A stretch of 64,000 nt of DNA from Abyssicoccus albus (GCF_003815035.1 NZ_RKRK01000003.1:1-64000), one strand, 5' to 3'; numbered from the stretch's first letter, positions 30,792-38,787 are shown. Notes: generated by a model not told the origin, from the letters alone. Numbers and translations are program-made.

Positions 30792-30821
30792 ATTGTACGC
30801 TTTTGACACGCAACTCGTCAA
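30792..30821 (-). promoter_or_regulatory. Promoter of the thiamine operon
   Basis: Minus strand: TTGACG (30816-30821), 18 bases, TACAAT (30792-30797). It is close to the SigA consensus and places the aptamer within the first 100 transcribed bases. Confidence 0.8.
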
Positions 30822-30840
30822 ATAAAAGATAGAGTAAAAA

Positions 30841-30868
30841 AGAGACTTAAGCTTTATGCTTAAATCTC
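30841..30868 (-). terminator. Terminator of the first LysM-3D gene
   Basis: Arms AGAGACTTAAGC/GCTTAAATCTCT (one U-G pair in the minus RNA) with TTTTTT downstream on that strand. Confidence 0.82.
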
Positions 30869-30900
30869 TTCATATGATAATATCCTTTTAATACTTTATA

Positions 30901-32007
30901 TTAGTTTAAGATTGTTACTGTAGCAGAAGTACGTCCTTTAGAGTAAGCTTCACCTTTTGATCCAACTAAAATATCAATGATATTTCCTTTGATTGCTCCA
31001 CCAGTATCACCAGCGATCGCTGTGAATGAACCGTATGGTGTAGTCACTTGAACTGTTGAACCTAATGGAATGACACGTGGATCTACTGCAATGACACGCT
31101 TACCACCTGCATAGATTGAGTTACGTACGTCAATGCCTGTTGCAGTAATTCCTGAACATCCAGCACATCCTGCAGTATAGTGTGTTGCTGATACACGGAT
31201 TGTACGTCCGTTAGATACTTGTTGTGCTTTAGCACGTTGTTGTTGTGCTTTTTGTGCTTGAGCACGTTTTTCTGCTGCTTTTTGTTCCGCAGCTTTTTGC
31301 GCTGCAATTTTTTCTTGTTGTGCTTGACGAGCCTCTGCTTGTGCTTGACGCTCAGCCGTCGCTTTTTGTTCTGCCGCTTTTTGTTCTGCCGCTTTTTGTT
31401 CTGCCGCTTTTTGTTCTGCCGCTTTTTGAGCTGCTACACGTTCAGCTTGTTGCTTTTGTTGCTCAGCTTTTTCTGCTGCTTGTGCATTGTTTTGTGCTTG
31501 TTGCTTGATTTCTTGTTTTTCTTCTACTTTTTCAGCTTTGATTTCTTTTTGAGCTGCTGGTTTTGCAACTTGAGGTGCTGCTGGTTGATGTACTTTTTGT
31601 TGTACTGGTTTTTGAACAACACTATTCGCTGATTCTTTTTTATCAACGATTAATTTCTCACCTGCAATAATTAAGTCTGATTCTAAATCATTCAATGCTT
31701 TTAATTGTTGAACAGTTTTACCGTATTGTTTACCAATTAAGAATAAAGTATCACCTTTTTGAATATCATGGTATTTAACAGCTTCAGAGTCTTCTTTATC
31801 TACTACTAATTTTTGATCTACTAAAATTAACTCACTTGATAAGTTATTTAATGATTTTAATGCATCAACTGTTGTGTTGTAGTTTAATGCAAGTTCTGAT
31901 AAAGTATCACCTTTTTGAACTGTATGTTGAGTATCCGCGTTTACACTTGCTGTAATTCCTGTTGAAAGTAATGCTGCTGTACCTAATGTTAATGCTTGTT
32001 TCTTCAT
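30901..32007 (-). CDS. Secreted LysM-3D wall protein, repeat-linker type (YocH-like)
   Basis: A 368-residue exported protein: signal peptide (about 1-24), two LysM peptidoglycan-binding domains (about 28-70 and 78-122), a long Ala/Gln/Glu/Lys-rich coiled linker (about 130-270), and a C-terminal 3D domain. The three conserved Asp lie in IAVDPRVIPLGS, IAGDTGGAIKG and IIDILVGSKG; two Cys occur in AGCAGCSG. The plan is that of B. subtilis YocH and similar to MltA-type transglycosylases. It is paralogous to the next gene; the two 3D domains are nearly alike. A WalR-type site precedes it. Hydrolase or transglycosylase activity is inferred. Confidence 0.9.
   Translation of the reverse strand: MKKQALTLGTAALLSTGITASVNADTQHTVQKGDTLSELALNYNTTVDALKSLNNLSSELILVDQKLVVDKEDSEAVKYHDIQKGDTLFLIGKQYGKTVQQLKALNDLESDLIIAGEKLIVDKKESANSVVQKPVQQKVHQPAAPQVAKPAAQKEIKAEKVEEKQEIKQQAQNNAQAAEKAEQQKQQAERVAAQKAAEQKAAEQKAAEQKAAEQKATAERQAQAEARQAQQEKIAAQKAAEQKAAEKRAQAQKAQQQRAKAQQVSNGRTIRVSATHYTAGCAGCSGITATGIDVRNSIYAGGKRVIAVDPRVIPLGSTVQVTTPYGSFTAIAGDTGGAIKGNIIDILVGSKGEAYSKGRTSATVTILN
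31362..31421 (-). repeat. Four perfect 15-bp tandem repeats in the linker
   Basis: The unit CTTTTTGTTCTGCCG occurs four times without a mismatch, encoding KAAEQ-type pentapeptides of the coiled linker, and degenerate copies flank it. Being a multiple of three, copy-number change would lengthen or shorten the linker without breaking the frame. Confidence 0.9.
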
Positions 32008-32340
32008 AATAAAAATCCTCCTAATAATAATCCTATATTTAATATTCGTTAATTATATGCTTCGTGTTTCTAAAACTTGCTTAATACTTTTATACATACG
32101 AGATAAATTGACTTATTTGTGTTAAATAAAAATCATATCTCGCTTCGACTAGTTAATACTTTAACAAATATAAATGTTTCATAGGTTACAAGAAGATAAT
32201 AAATTCAGTTAAAAATTACAGTTATATTACAGAAAGATGTCCGACACCTAATATCGGACATCTTTCTGTATAGTATATAAAAATCAGTATTGTTAGAAAA
32301 TTACTTAATTAAATTAACAATTACTATTAAATGAATTAAA
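32008..32340 (-). promoter_or_regulatory. Control region of the first LysM-3D gene
   Basis: About 330 bp with no gene. It holds a WalR-type direct repeat TGTAATATAACTGTAAT (minus strand, 32215-32231), then 23 bp later the 11-mer TTGTAACCTAT (32181-32191), and 17 bp past ACCTAT a TGT-TAAAGT extended -10 (32158-32163). The predicted leader is about 145 bases. The terminator of the upstream gene occupies 32228-32270 and abuts the WalR site. Confidence 0.72.
32228..32270 (-). terminator. Terminator of the second LysM-3D gene
   Basis: A 17-bp perfect stem (inner arm AGAAAGATGTCCGA) with a 9-base loop, 70 bp past the stop. The minus-strand tail is only moderately T-rich, and it overlaps the WalR-type site of the next gene by four bases. 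Confidence 0.78.
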
Positions 32341-33438
32341 TTATCTTAATACAGTAACCGTCGCGCCAACACGTCCTAAGTTTAATGCTTCTCCACGAGA
32401 ACCAACTAAAATATCAATTCTGTTTCCTTTAATTGCTCCACCTGTATCACCAGCGATTGCGTCAAATGAACCATATGGTGTTGACACTCTCACTTTTGAT
32501 CCTAATGGAATAACACGTGGGTCTACAGCAACAACACGTAAACCTTTCGCATAGATTGTATTACGAACATCGTATCCAGCTGCAGTAATTCCGATACATC
32601 CAGCACAGAATGCTGTGTAGTGAGTGGCTTCAACGCGAATAGTGCGTCCTGTAGATTGACTTGTAACAGGTGCTTTCTTAGCTTGAGGCTTAGCAACTTG
32701 CGTTTGTTGTGGTGCTGCTTTCTTAGGTTCTGGTTTTGCTTCAACTTGACGCTTCGGTGCTGCTTGAACTTTAGATACTTCACCATCTACTTTTAATGTC
32801 GTTCCAGCATAAATCATATATGAAGATAAATTATTTAATGATTGTAATTTTGCAACTGATGTATTGTATTGCTTTGCAATTTTACCTAATGTATCTCCAG
32901 AGCGCACCTTATGTGTAGTAACATTTGTAGTGTTTTGTGTAATATCTTCTTTTTTCACTTCTGTTTTTACTGTTGTATTCTCTACTTTTGACGGAGTCGC
33001 TTCTCCTGAAACCTTTAATGTATGACCCGCAATAATTAAATCGCTTGATAAATTGTTCAATGATTTTAATGCCGATACAGAAGTATTATATTTCTGTGCA
33101 ATTTTATATAAAGTGTCTCCAGATTGTATTTTGTATGTTGAAGCTGATACATTGCCTGATTGATTTGATTCTTTAGCTTCTGATTTCGATGCAACTTGAG
33201 TTGATACTTCCTCTTCTCCAGCTGATACTTTAATCACCTGGTTTGGATAAATTAAATGGCTTGAAATATTGTTCAATGATTTCAATTCACTCACTGAAGT
33301 ATTATATTTTTGTGCGATAGCAAATAAAGTATCTCCAGTTTTTACAGTATGGTTCGTTTGTTCTGATGCATCAGCACTATTATATGCTAACCCAGTGGCG
33401 AATGCAGCGACAGCTCCAACAGTTACGATTTTTTTCAT
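32341..33438 (-). CDS. Secreted LysM-3D wall protein with three LysM domains (YocH-like)
   Basis: A 365-residue exported protein: signal peptide (about 1-24), three LysM domains (about 29-72, 99-142 and 175-218, each with SGDTL or TGDTL and NNLSS-type ends), a short basic linker, and a C-terminal 3D domain (about 270-365) with VAVDPRVIPLGS, IAGDTGGAIKG and RIDILVGSRG. Its 3D domain and promoter are very like those of the downstream gene, a tandem duplication in which the linker and LysM number changed. The place beside tenA is where S. aureus has sceD. Wall binding is well supported; catalysis is inference. Confidence 0.9.
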   Translation of the reverse strand: MKKIVTVGAVAAFATGLAYNSADASEQTNHTVKTGDTLFAIAQKYNTSVSELKSLNNISSHLIYPNQVIKVSAGEEEVSTQVASKSEAKESNQSGNVSASTYKIQSGDTLYKIAQKYNTSVSALKSLNNLSSDLIIAGHTLKVSGEATPSKVENTTVKTEVKKEDITQNTTNVTTHKVRSGDTLGKIAKQYNTSVAKLQSLNNLSSYMIYAGTTLKVDGEVSKVQAAPKRQVEAKPEPKKAAPQQTQVAKPQAKKAPVTSQSTGRTIRVEATHYTAFCAGCIGITAAGYDVRNTIYAKGLRVVAVDPRVIPLGSKVRVSTPYGSFDAIAGDTGGAIKGNRIDILVGSRGEALNLGRVGATVTVLR

Positions 33439-33620
33439 TATATAATATCCTCCATTAATTAACGATTCATTTCATATTTTAATAATTTCATATATAAATA
33501 TGTTTTAACTCAATATCCATCGTAACAGAGAAATCGACGCAATAGGTTACAACAACGTAAAAAACACAGCTATGTTTTTACAGTTGTATTACATAGCTGT
33601 GTCACCTATATGAATTTATA
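33439..33620 (-). promoter_or_regulatory. Control region of the second LysM-3D gene
   Basis: Minus strand: WalR-type direct repeat TGTAATACAACTGTAAA (33577-33593), 24 bp, then TTGTAACCTAT (33542-33552), and 17 bp past ACCTAT a TGT-TACGAT extended -10 (33519-33524). The same order and spacing occur before the paralogue. The weak -35 (ACCTAT) suits activator-dependent initiation. Predicted leader about 75 bases. Confidence 0.75.
33563..33603 (-). terminator. Terminator of the 195-residue gene, enclosing a WalR-type site
   Basis: Arms AACACAGCTATGT and ACATAGCTGTGT pair over 12 bp, with TTTTTT after them on the minus strand. The loop contains most of the WalR-type repeat of the next gene, so terminator and operator share DNA. 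Confidence 0.75.
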
Positions 33621-34208
33621 TTATGATTCTTCATTAAATAACCTTTCTAAACCCTTGATATTATGGTTCTTCAACATATGATCAATTATTCTTTTTTTAT
33701 TATCATGCTCAAGGCTATCTATTAATTCATCCGTTAATAATTTTGTATTAATCTGTTCATGATCATCTTCATATTCTATATTATAAACACTATTCACTTT
33801 TTCATTTTGAATACTCAATGAATTATAGTTAGCACCTTCTTTTCGAATCACTTTCTTCATCGAATGCCCTTTAAAACTTGTCATTTCAAAATTTGTTTCA
33901 CCTTTTTTTGCCGCATTTACTTTTAACAAATATTTATTTGTAATGACTTCTGAAATATTCGAGTACTTATTTAATTGGTACATATTAATATTATAAACTT
34001 CTTCACCCGTCTTAAAATAAAGCTCATCATTTGTATGGTCGATCTCGTGATTATTATCAAAAGACACCGTCAACTTACCACTTTGATCCAATTTATATTC
34101 TATCTCATTAAATTTAAGAATAATATCATTACGCTCTAATTCAAAAATAATCTTGTAATCGCTATAATAAACTTTAGTCGGTTCGAACTGCTTCACTTGA
34201 ACTAACAA
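33621..34208 (-). CDS. Unknown soluble protein, 195 residues
   Basis: Begins with a TTG codon (LLVQVKQFEPTKVYYSD in frame), supported by AGGAGG eight bases upstream. It is hydrophilic, with no signal peptide or membrane helix, and has alternating beta-like strands in the first 130 residues (KIIFELERNDIILKFNEIEYKL) and an acidic helical end (LLTDELIDSLEHDNKKRIID). I recognise no family. It lies between the LysM-3D genes and a large gap, with its own terminator, so it is probably a single transcription unit. A PH-like or lipid-binding fold is conceivable from the strand pattern, without motif support. Confidence 0.7.
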   Translation of the reverse strand: MLVQVKQFEPTKVYYSDYKIIFELERNDIILKFNEIEYKLDQSGKLTVSFDNNHEIDHTNDELYFKTGEEVYNINMYQLNKYSNISEVITNKYLLKVNAAKKGETNFEMTSFKGHSMKKVIRKEGANYNSLSIQNEKVNSVYNIEYEDDHEQINTKLLTDELIDSLEHDNKKRIIDHMLKNHNIKGLERLFNEES

Positions 34209-34582
34209 GAAATAACCTCCTATTTTACTTTTTATTTCTTTTAATTATATATGTTTTTATATGATTAATTGAATCATGATGTTACAAAATAATACAAACA
34301 CCATTGACTTCTTTCTATGTATAAACGACTTTAAATTTATTACTTAACTTAATGCTAAATAATAATTTGGCCATCATTTATATTTCTCAACTTAATTACT
34401 AATTTATTTTCTAGATATATTTCCCAAAATCATATATTTTTTGATTACCCTTTTAATTGTATTTTAATCACACGTGGATTCATAAAAACAATTTAAAGTC
34501 ATAACAATGACAAAACATTAATATAAATCTTAATTTTTATTGGTTCGATTTGAGATGGAAATTTAACATTGAAATGATTAAA

Positions 34583-34627
34583 GAATACCTTAATTGTCAG
34601 GCAGCACTCCTAACAACTAAAGTATTC
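34583..34627 (-). ncRNA. Candidate structured RNA element (hairpin)
   Basis: Arms GAATACCTTAATTGT and ACAACTAAAGTATTC. As plus RNA two pairs are mismatched; as minus RNA all 15 pair, two as G-U. The loop UAGGAGUGCUGCCUG is far more GC-rich than its surroundings. Class unknown. Confidence 0.45.
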
Positions 34628-34632
34628 ATCAT

Positions 34633-34661
34633 TTTACAATCTATTTTGCAATATATAGAAT
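34633..34661 (+). promoter_or_regulatory. Likely promoter of the 22-codon frame
   Basis: TTTACA (34633-34638), 17 bases, TAGAAT (34656-34661): five of six matches at each element with ideal spacing. The start site would be near 34668, about 25 bases before the ATG. Confidence 0.55.
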
Positions 34662-34693
34662 CTATTAAAATTTATTATTAGGAGGGAGTTTAG

Positions 34694-34762
34694 ATGATGG
34701 TTCATATAATAAAAACGTATCATTCATCTATTATGAGATTTAAAATTTTAATTAATATTTAA
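34694..34762 (+). CDS. Candidate small peptide, 22 residues
   Basis: ATG at 34694 preceded by AGGAGGGAG (34680-34688) at good distance and by a plausible promoter. The peptide (MMVHIIKTYHSSIMRFKILI plus two residues) is hydrophobic and basic. In such AT-rich DNA a 22-codon frame is expected by chance, so the case rests on promoter plus ribosome site. No family is recognised. Confidence 0.4.
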   Translation: MMVHIIKTYHSSIMRFKILINI

Positions 34763-35068
34763 CGCAGTAGATTATCTTGAAATCATCTTCATTAATATTT
34801 CTTAATATGATAGTTATACATATAATCATATAAATAATAGATGTATAATAATAGAACTGTTTGTTGATAAACACTTAATATCAAATAAAGTTCAATAAGT
34901 CGGGGGTAAAACTTATCAAATTTTATATTTAAGTACTTCTTAATTAACTAATATAAAGAATATTTCATAAGAATATTAAAGGAGGAATTCATCATCAACA
35001 TGTAGGTGTTTTTATACTTATTCAATTTTAATGAGCATCTTCTGTCAGCAATCTAATCAATTAAACGA

Positions 35069-35650
35069 TTAGCTTAATACAGCTTCTTTATTTTTATCAT
35101 CACCTATTTCTTCATTATTTATATGATTATTAGTTGATTGAGAGTGATTCGTATATTCTTTATCTTCATCATGTGTTTTTACATTAGATCTTTGTTGGGA
35201 TTTTTGATGATTTTTAATTATATTGATACTGTTTTGAACATTTTCAATGCTAGAATCATTATTCTTACCAAATAGATCTTCTGCTGATTGTATATCATCC
35301 ATCATATTTTTCACATCTTGATTTGTCTTTTTAGGTTCAATTAATTGAACTGTCTCTATAATCACTTCATTAATATATCGTTCTATATTGTCATCGCCTT
35401 TGTATTTACGTGATCGAAGTGACCCTGCAATACCAATTTGTTCTCCTTTAGAACAATAAGTTGTAATTATATCTGCCGTTTTATTATATGCCTTTACGAT
35501 AAAGAAGTCGCTTTCTCTTTCATCTGTTGATTTGTTTTTAAATGGTCTATTCACTGCAACAATAAATGATATAACATTACCACCATTATCAAATTTGTAT
35601 GATCGATAGTCACTTGCAACTCTTCCAATTAAGACAATGCGATTTATCAT
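35069..35650 (-). CDS. ssb: Single-stranded-DNA-binding protein, atypical tail
   Basis: One OB-fold (about 1-105: MINRIVLIGRVASDYRSYKF, FIVAVNRPFKN, DFFIVKAYNKTADII, GEQIGIAGSLRSRKY) and a long polar tail (about 106-193). I start at 35650, nine bases after AGGAGG. The tail ends DDKNKEAVLS instead of the DDDIPF-type acidic tip by which SSBs recruit partners. It is therefore probably the secondary SSB (ssbB/YwpH position, beside ywpF and fabZ), not the essential rpsF-linked one. It diverges from ywpF. Confidence 0.88.
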   Translation of the reverse strand: MINRIVLIGRVASDYRSYKFDNGGNVISFIVAVNRPFKNKSTDERESDFFIVKAYNKTADIITTYCSKGEQIGIAGSLRSRKYKGDDNIERYINEVIIETVQLIEPKKTNQDVKNMMDDIQSAEDLFGKNNDSSIENVQNSINIIKNHQKSQQRSNVKTHDEDKEYTNHSQSTNNHINNEEIGDDKNKEAVLS

Positions 35651-35899
35651 GTGTCCACCTCCTTTCACACATAATATATCTTGTCTTGAACATATAGACA
35701 AAGTTCAATTCATGATATAATAATACTGATTTAATCATAAATTAAATTTTTAGCTTACTATATTTTATTTATTGTTAGCACCATTCATAATCTATTAAAA
35801 ATAAAAGATTTTAAAATTTTTTACATATAAATATTTTAGTAATAATTCATTTATTAACTAATATTAATGAATTGAATGAAATAAAGAAAGGTGATTTTC

Positions 35900-36349
35900 A
35901 TGCGTGCTTTTAATGTCATACGTTTTCAAATTGTGGACGAACAACGAATTAATGAATTCCTAGTAAGAGAAGGTATCATTATTGATAAATCTCCGACGAC
36001 TGAAGGTTGGCTTTTAGAAATTTGCATCGAACTTGATCATCAAGAATATTTCCAATCATTATATGAGCAAGGTGAACAGATTGATATTCGTGTAATGATT
36101 ACGAGGCCAACCAATGACCCCGCTTTATTTAGTGCGAAAATTGTAGATTTTCTCGAACTGGACGATGAGCTTTCTGTCATTATGGATTGCAAAATCCATA
36201 CTCAACGTCAAACTTATGCAGAACAATTATTGAAGCAATTAATAGAAGAAGGTCATACGGGCGAGGATTTGACAAAGACATTCGATCGTCATATGCAATC
36301 TAAGCCAAAGTTAAAAGAAGAACATATCAATTCAGAAGAAATCGAATAA
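35900..36349 (+). CDS. ywpF: YwpF-like protein
   Basis: A 149-residue soluble protein of the YwpF family, known from Bacillus and Staphylococcus next to ssb and fabZ; function unknown. Family-like segments are MRAFNVIRFQIVDE, GWLLEICIELDHQEYFQ, RVMITRPTNDPALFSAKIVD and AEQLLKQLIEEGHTGEDL. The ATG at 35900 has AAAGGTGAT at proper distance; a GTG three codons earlier is inside that site. A bidirectional hairpin separates it from converging fabZ. Confidence 0.85.
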   Translation: MRAFNVIRFQIVDEQRINEFLVREGIIIDKSPTTEGWLLEICIELDHQEYFQSLYEQGEQIDIRVMITRPTNDPALFSAKIVDFLELDDELSVIMDCKIHTQRQTYAEQLLKQLIEEGHTGEDLTKTFDRHMQSKPKLKEEHINSEEIE

Positions 36350-36488
36350 CTTCATTATTTATCAACTTTTTTATAAGTTTTTTAAATTTATATAGTTCGT
36401 GAATTCATAAATTATATATAAGAACATTTTTTAATCTAAATTCTTATAATTACTATTTTTACAACTTAAAATAACAAATTTACATATA

Positions 36489-36530
36489 AAATAACGCTAA
36501 TGGGATTTATTGTTCTCATTAGCGTTATTT
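36489..36530. terminator. Bidirectional terminator between ywpF and fabZ
   Basis: Arms AAATAACGCTAATG and CATTAGCGTTATTT, 14 bp, with a 14-base loop; A-rich before and T-rich after, between converging genes. Confidence 0.85.
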
Positions 36531-36627
36531 TATAATTGTTGCTTTTATTATTAAGTGATTGAATTATTTTTGTAATTTCATTAATTAATTATTTATTATT
36601 CAAAATTACAACCTTTAAATAGATTAA

Positions 36628-37065
36628 TTACGATTCATCTACATCCACTAATGCAAATGAAATCTCACATGTACAAGCAATTTCATCGTTTACCGTTGCA
36701 ACAGCTTTCCCTTTTCCAATCGGTAAACGAACTTTTGTCAGTTCAACATGTAGCTTTAATGTATCACCAGGCTTAACTTGACGTTTAAATTTACACTTAT
36801 CGATTCCAGTAAACATCGCAAGCTTTCCTCTATTCTCTTCATTAGATAATAAAGCCACAGCACCTGTTTGAGCTAATGCTTCAACAATTAAAACCCCTGG
36901 CATCACTGCATAATTAGGAAAATGACCTTGAAAAAAAGGTTCATTCCCTGTAACTTGCTTCACAGCAAAAGCCTCTTTATTCTCATCTACATGTACTACT
37001 TTATCAATCAATAAGAATGGATAGCGATGTGGGATAATCTCCTTAATTTCATCAAATGATAACAT
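36628..37065 (-). CDS. fabZ: 3-hydroxyacyl-ACP dehydratase FabZ
   Basis: Hot-dog-fold dehydratase of type II fatty acid synthesis. 145 residues: [13 protein letters not shown] at the start, catalytic His in [12 protein letters not shown] and Glu in [13 protein letters not shown]. It lies 7 bp after the small EpuA-like gene. Confidence 0.96.
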   Translation of the reverse strand: MLSFDEIKEIIPHRYPFLLIDKVVHVDENKEAFAVKQVTGNEPFFQGHFPNYAVMPGVLIVEALAQTGAVALLSNEENRGKLAMFTGIDKCKFKRQVKPGDTLKLHVELTKVRLPIGKGKAVATVNDEIACTCEISFALVDVDES

Positions 37066-37072
37066 AGTAAAC

Positions 37073-37258
37073 TCACCCTTCTTTTGTTAATTCAACAATA
37101 TGCTTCCACGTATCTAAATCAAAAACATCCATCGGATTTCCTAAAATTCCAAACCCAATCATCAGTCCGACGATAAATAACAATATCGCCAAATATAACA
37201 CGATAAGAATTCTTGCGAATAATGGAAATTTACGCAATACCACTTTGTCAGTATTCAT
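37073..37258 (-). CDS. EpuA-like small membrane protein
   Basis: A 61-residue protein of the family annotated as DNA-directed RNA polymerase subunit beta (EpuA): basic N-terminus (VVLRKFPLF), one membrane helix (about 15-40) and a short outer tail. The family name comes from weak annotation; a role in polymerase is not supported. It lies between murA and fabZ; AGAGGTC is its ribosome site. Confidence 0.75.
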   Translation of the reverse strand: MNTDKVVLRKFPLFARILIVLYLAILLFIVGLMIGFGILGNPMDVFDLDTWKHIVELTKEG

Positions 37259-37337
37259 AGGCTGACCTCTTTCCCCTCAATACATTATATTTTTCAATTA
37301 TATATATTATATCATTAATTTATCTTGTTATTCACAA

Positions 37338-37389
37338 AAAAACTATCAGCAATCATCATCAAATCACATGATTTTAGCTAATAGTTTTT
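37338..37389 (-). terminator. Terminator of murA
   Basis: Outer arms AAAAACTAT/ATAGTTTTT with an inner AAATCA/TGATTT pair; TTTTTTT follows on the minus strand, about 100 bp after the murA stop. Confidence 0.65.
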
Positions 37390-37488
37390 AAATACTTTAT
37401 TTAGAAGTCTTAATAGAACTCATAATCTCTAAAGTAAATTTTATTAATTATATACTGATTGATTCATGACTTTACTATTTTATACTGA

Positions 37489-38787
37489 TTAATTCATAGA
37501 AGTTACATTTTGATACTTTTGACGAGATGTTCTTACGATATCAGCACCTAATGATTGTAATTTATAATCGAAATTAACATATCCACGATCTAAATGTTTC
37601 AATTCACCAACACGTGTATATCCATCAGCTACCAAACCAGCAAGTGCTAATGCTGCGGCTGCTCTTAAGTCTGTTGCTTTCACTTGCGCTCCACTTAACT
37701 TACTGTTAGAAATCGCAGCAGTCTTTGCTTCAACAGATATTATAGCATTCATACGCTTGAATTCTTCAACGTGCATGAAACGATTTTCAAATATTGTCTC
37801 AGTAATATGACCCACACCTTCTGTCGTTAACATTAACGCCATCATTTGTGCTTGCATATCTGTCGGAAATCCTGGGTGCTCCTTCGTCTTGATTGTGACA
37901 GCTTGTAAAGTCTTGTCAATCGCATTCACACGAATTGAATCGCCATTTAATGTTACTTCTGCTCCCATTTCACGTAACTTTGATGTAACTGGTCTCAAAT
38001 GTTCATGAATTACATTTTTCACCAATACATCACCTCTCGTAATTGCAGCAGCAACCATAAATGTACCAGCTTCAATACGATCTGGAATGATGGAATGTTT
38101 TACTCCATTCAGTTCTTCTACCCCTTTAATACGAATCGTAGCCGTTCCAGCTCCTTTAATGCTTGCACCCATACTATTTAAGAAGTTAGCCAAGTCTACA
38201 ATTTCTGGCTCTTGTGCAGCATTATCAATAACCGTTTTACCTTTTGCAAGTACCGCAGCCATCATAATATTCTGAGTCGCACCTACTGAAGGGAAGTCTA
38301 AATAAATATCGGCACCCTTCAATTCATCTTCCACTACACCTTCAATATATCCATTTCCAATTGTAATGTTCGCACCTAATGCTTCGAACCCTTTTAAATG
38401 TAAATCAATCGGGCGTGATCCTATTGCACACCCACCCGGCATCGCAACATGAGCATGTTTATTTCTAGCAAGTAATGGCCCCATAACTAATACACTCGCT
38501 CTCATTTTAGACACAAAGTCATAATGAGCCATCGAATTAATATTGCCACTAGCATCTAATGTCACTGTGTTATCTTCTAACTTAGAATCAACCTCAACAT
38601 TTAAATGTTCGAGTACTTGTGTGATTGTAGCGACATCATCTAAACGCGGCACATTTGTTAACACAGATTTACCTGAAGTTGGTAACAAGGTTGCAGCTAA
38701 TATTGGAAGTACAGCATTCTTTGAACCATCGATATGTACCTCACCTTGAAGGCGATTGCCCCCTTTAATTCTTAATTCATCTATCAT
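37489..38787 (-). CDS. murA: UDP-GlcNAc 1-carboxyvinyltransferase (MurA)
   Basis: First committed step of peptidoglycan synthesis and the target of fosfomycin. 432 residues, slightly longer than usual because of the end beyond RTSRQKYQ. The catalytic Cys is Cys120 in [19 protein letters not shown], so fosfomycin sensitivity is expected. The position downstream of atpC and DUF1146 is that of S. aureus murA; the second copy is at 57803. CGGAGG precedes the ATG. Confidence 0.95.
   Translation of the reverse strand: MIDELRIKGGNRLQGEVHIDGSKNAVLPILAATLLPTSGKSVLTNVPRLDDVATITQVLEHLNVEVDSKLEDNTVTLDASGNINSMAHYDFVSKMRASVLVMGPLLARNKHAHVAMPGGCAIGSRPIDLHLKGFEALGANITIGNGYIEGVVEDELKGADIYLDFPSVGATQNIMMAAVLAKGKTVIDNAAQEPEIVDLANFLNSMGASIKGAGTATIRIKGVEELNGVKHSIIPDRIEAGTFMVAAAITRGDVLVKNVIHEHLRPVTSKLREMGAEVTLNGDSIRVNAIDKTLQAVTIKTKEHPGFPTDMQAQMMALMLTTEGVGHITETIFENRFMHVEEFKRMNAIISVEAKTAAISNSKLSGAQVKATDLRAAAALALAGLVADGYTRVGELKHLDRGYVNFDYKLQSLGADIVRTSRQKYQNVTSMN

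Larger units (their letters stand above)
34209..35068. other. 860-bp gap between the unknown gene and ssb
   Basis: No conventional gene. Contents seen: a 15-bp hairpin at 34583-34627 that pairs fully only in minus-strand RNA; a plus-strand promoter TTTACA-N17-TAGAAT (34633-34661) with a strong ribosome site and a 22-codon frame (34694-34762); a small hairpin at 34901-34917 whose loop holds five G (five C on the minus strand); and a second strong ribosome-site sequence (AAAGGAGG, 34978-34985) followed only by ATG TAG. The rest is AT-rich. Confidence 0.65.

Noticed and set aside
31362-31421. CRISPR array or mobile-element repeat
   Set aside because: The 15-bp copies are directly adjacent without spacers and encode a protein linker in frame; no cas or transposase gene is present in the window.
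31219-31632. Long plus-strand frame rich in Phe, Leu and Cys opposite the LysM-3D linker
   Set aside because: It is the antisense shadow of the Ala/Gln/Lys repeat linker and has no ribosome site or promoter.
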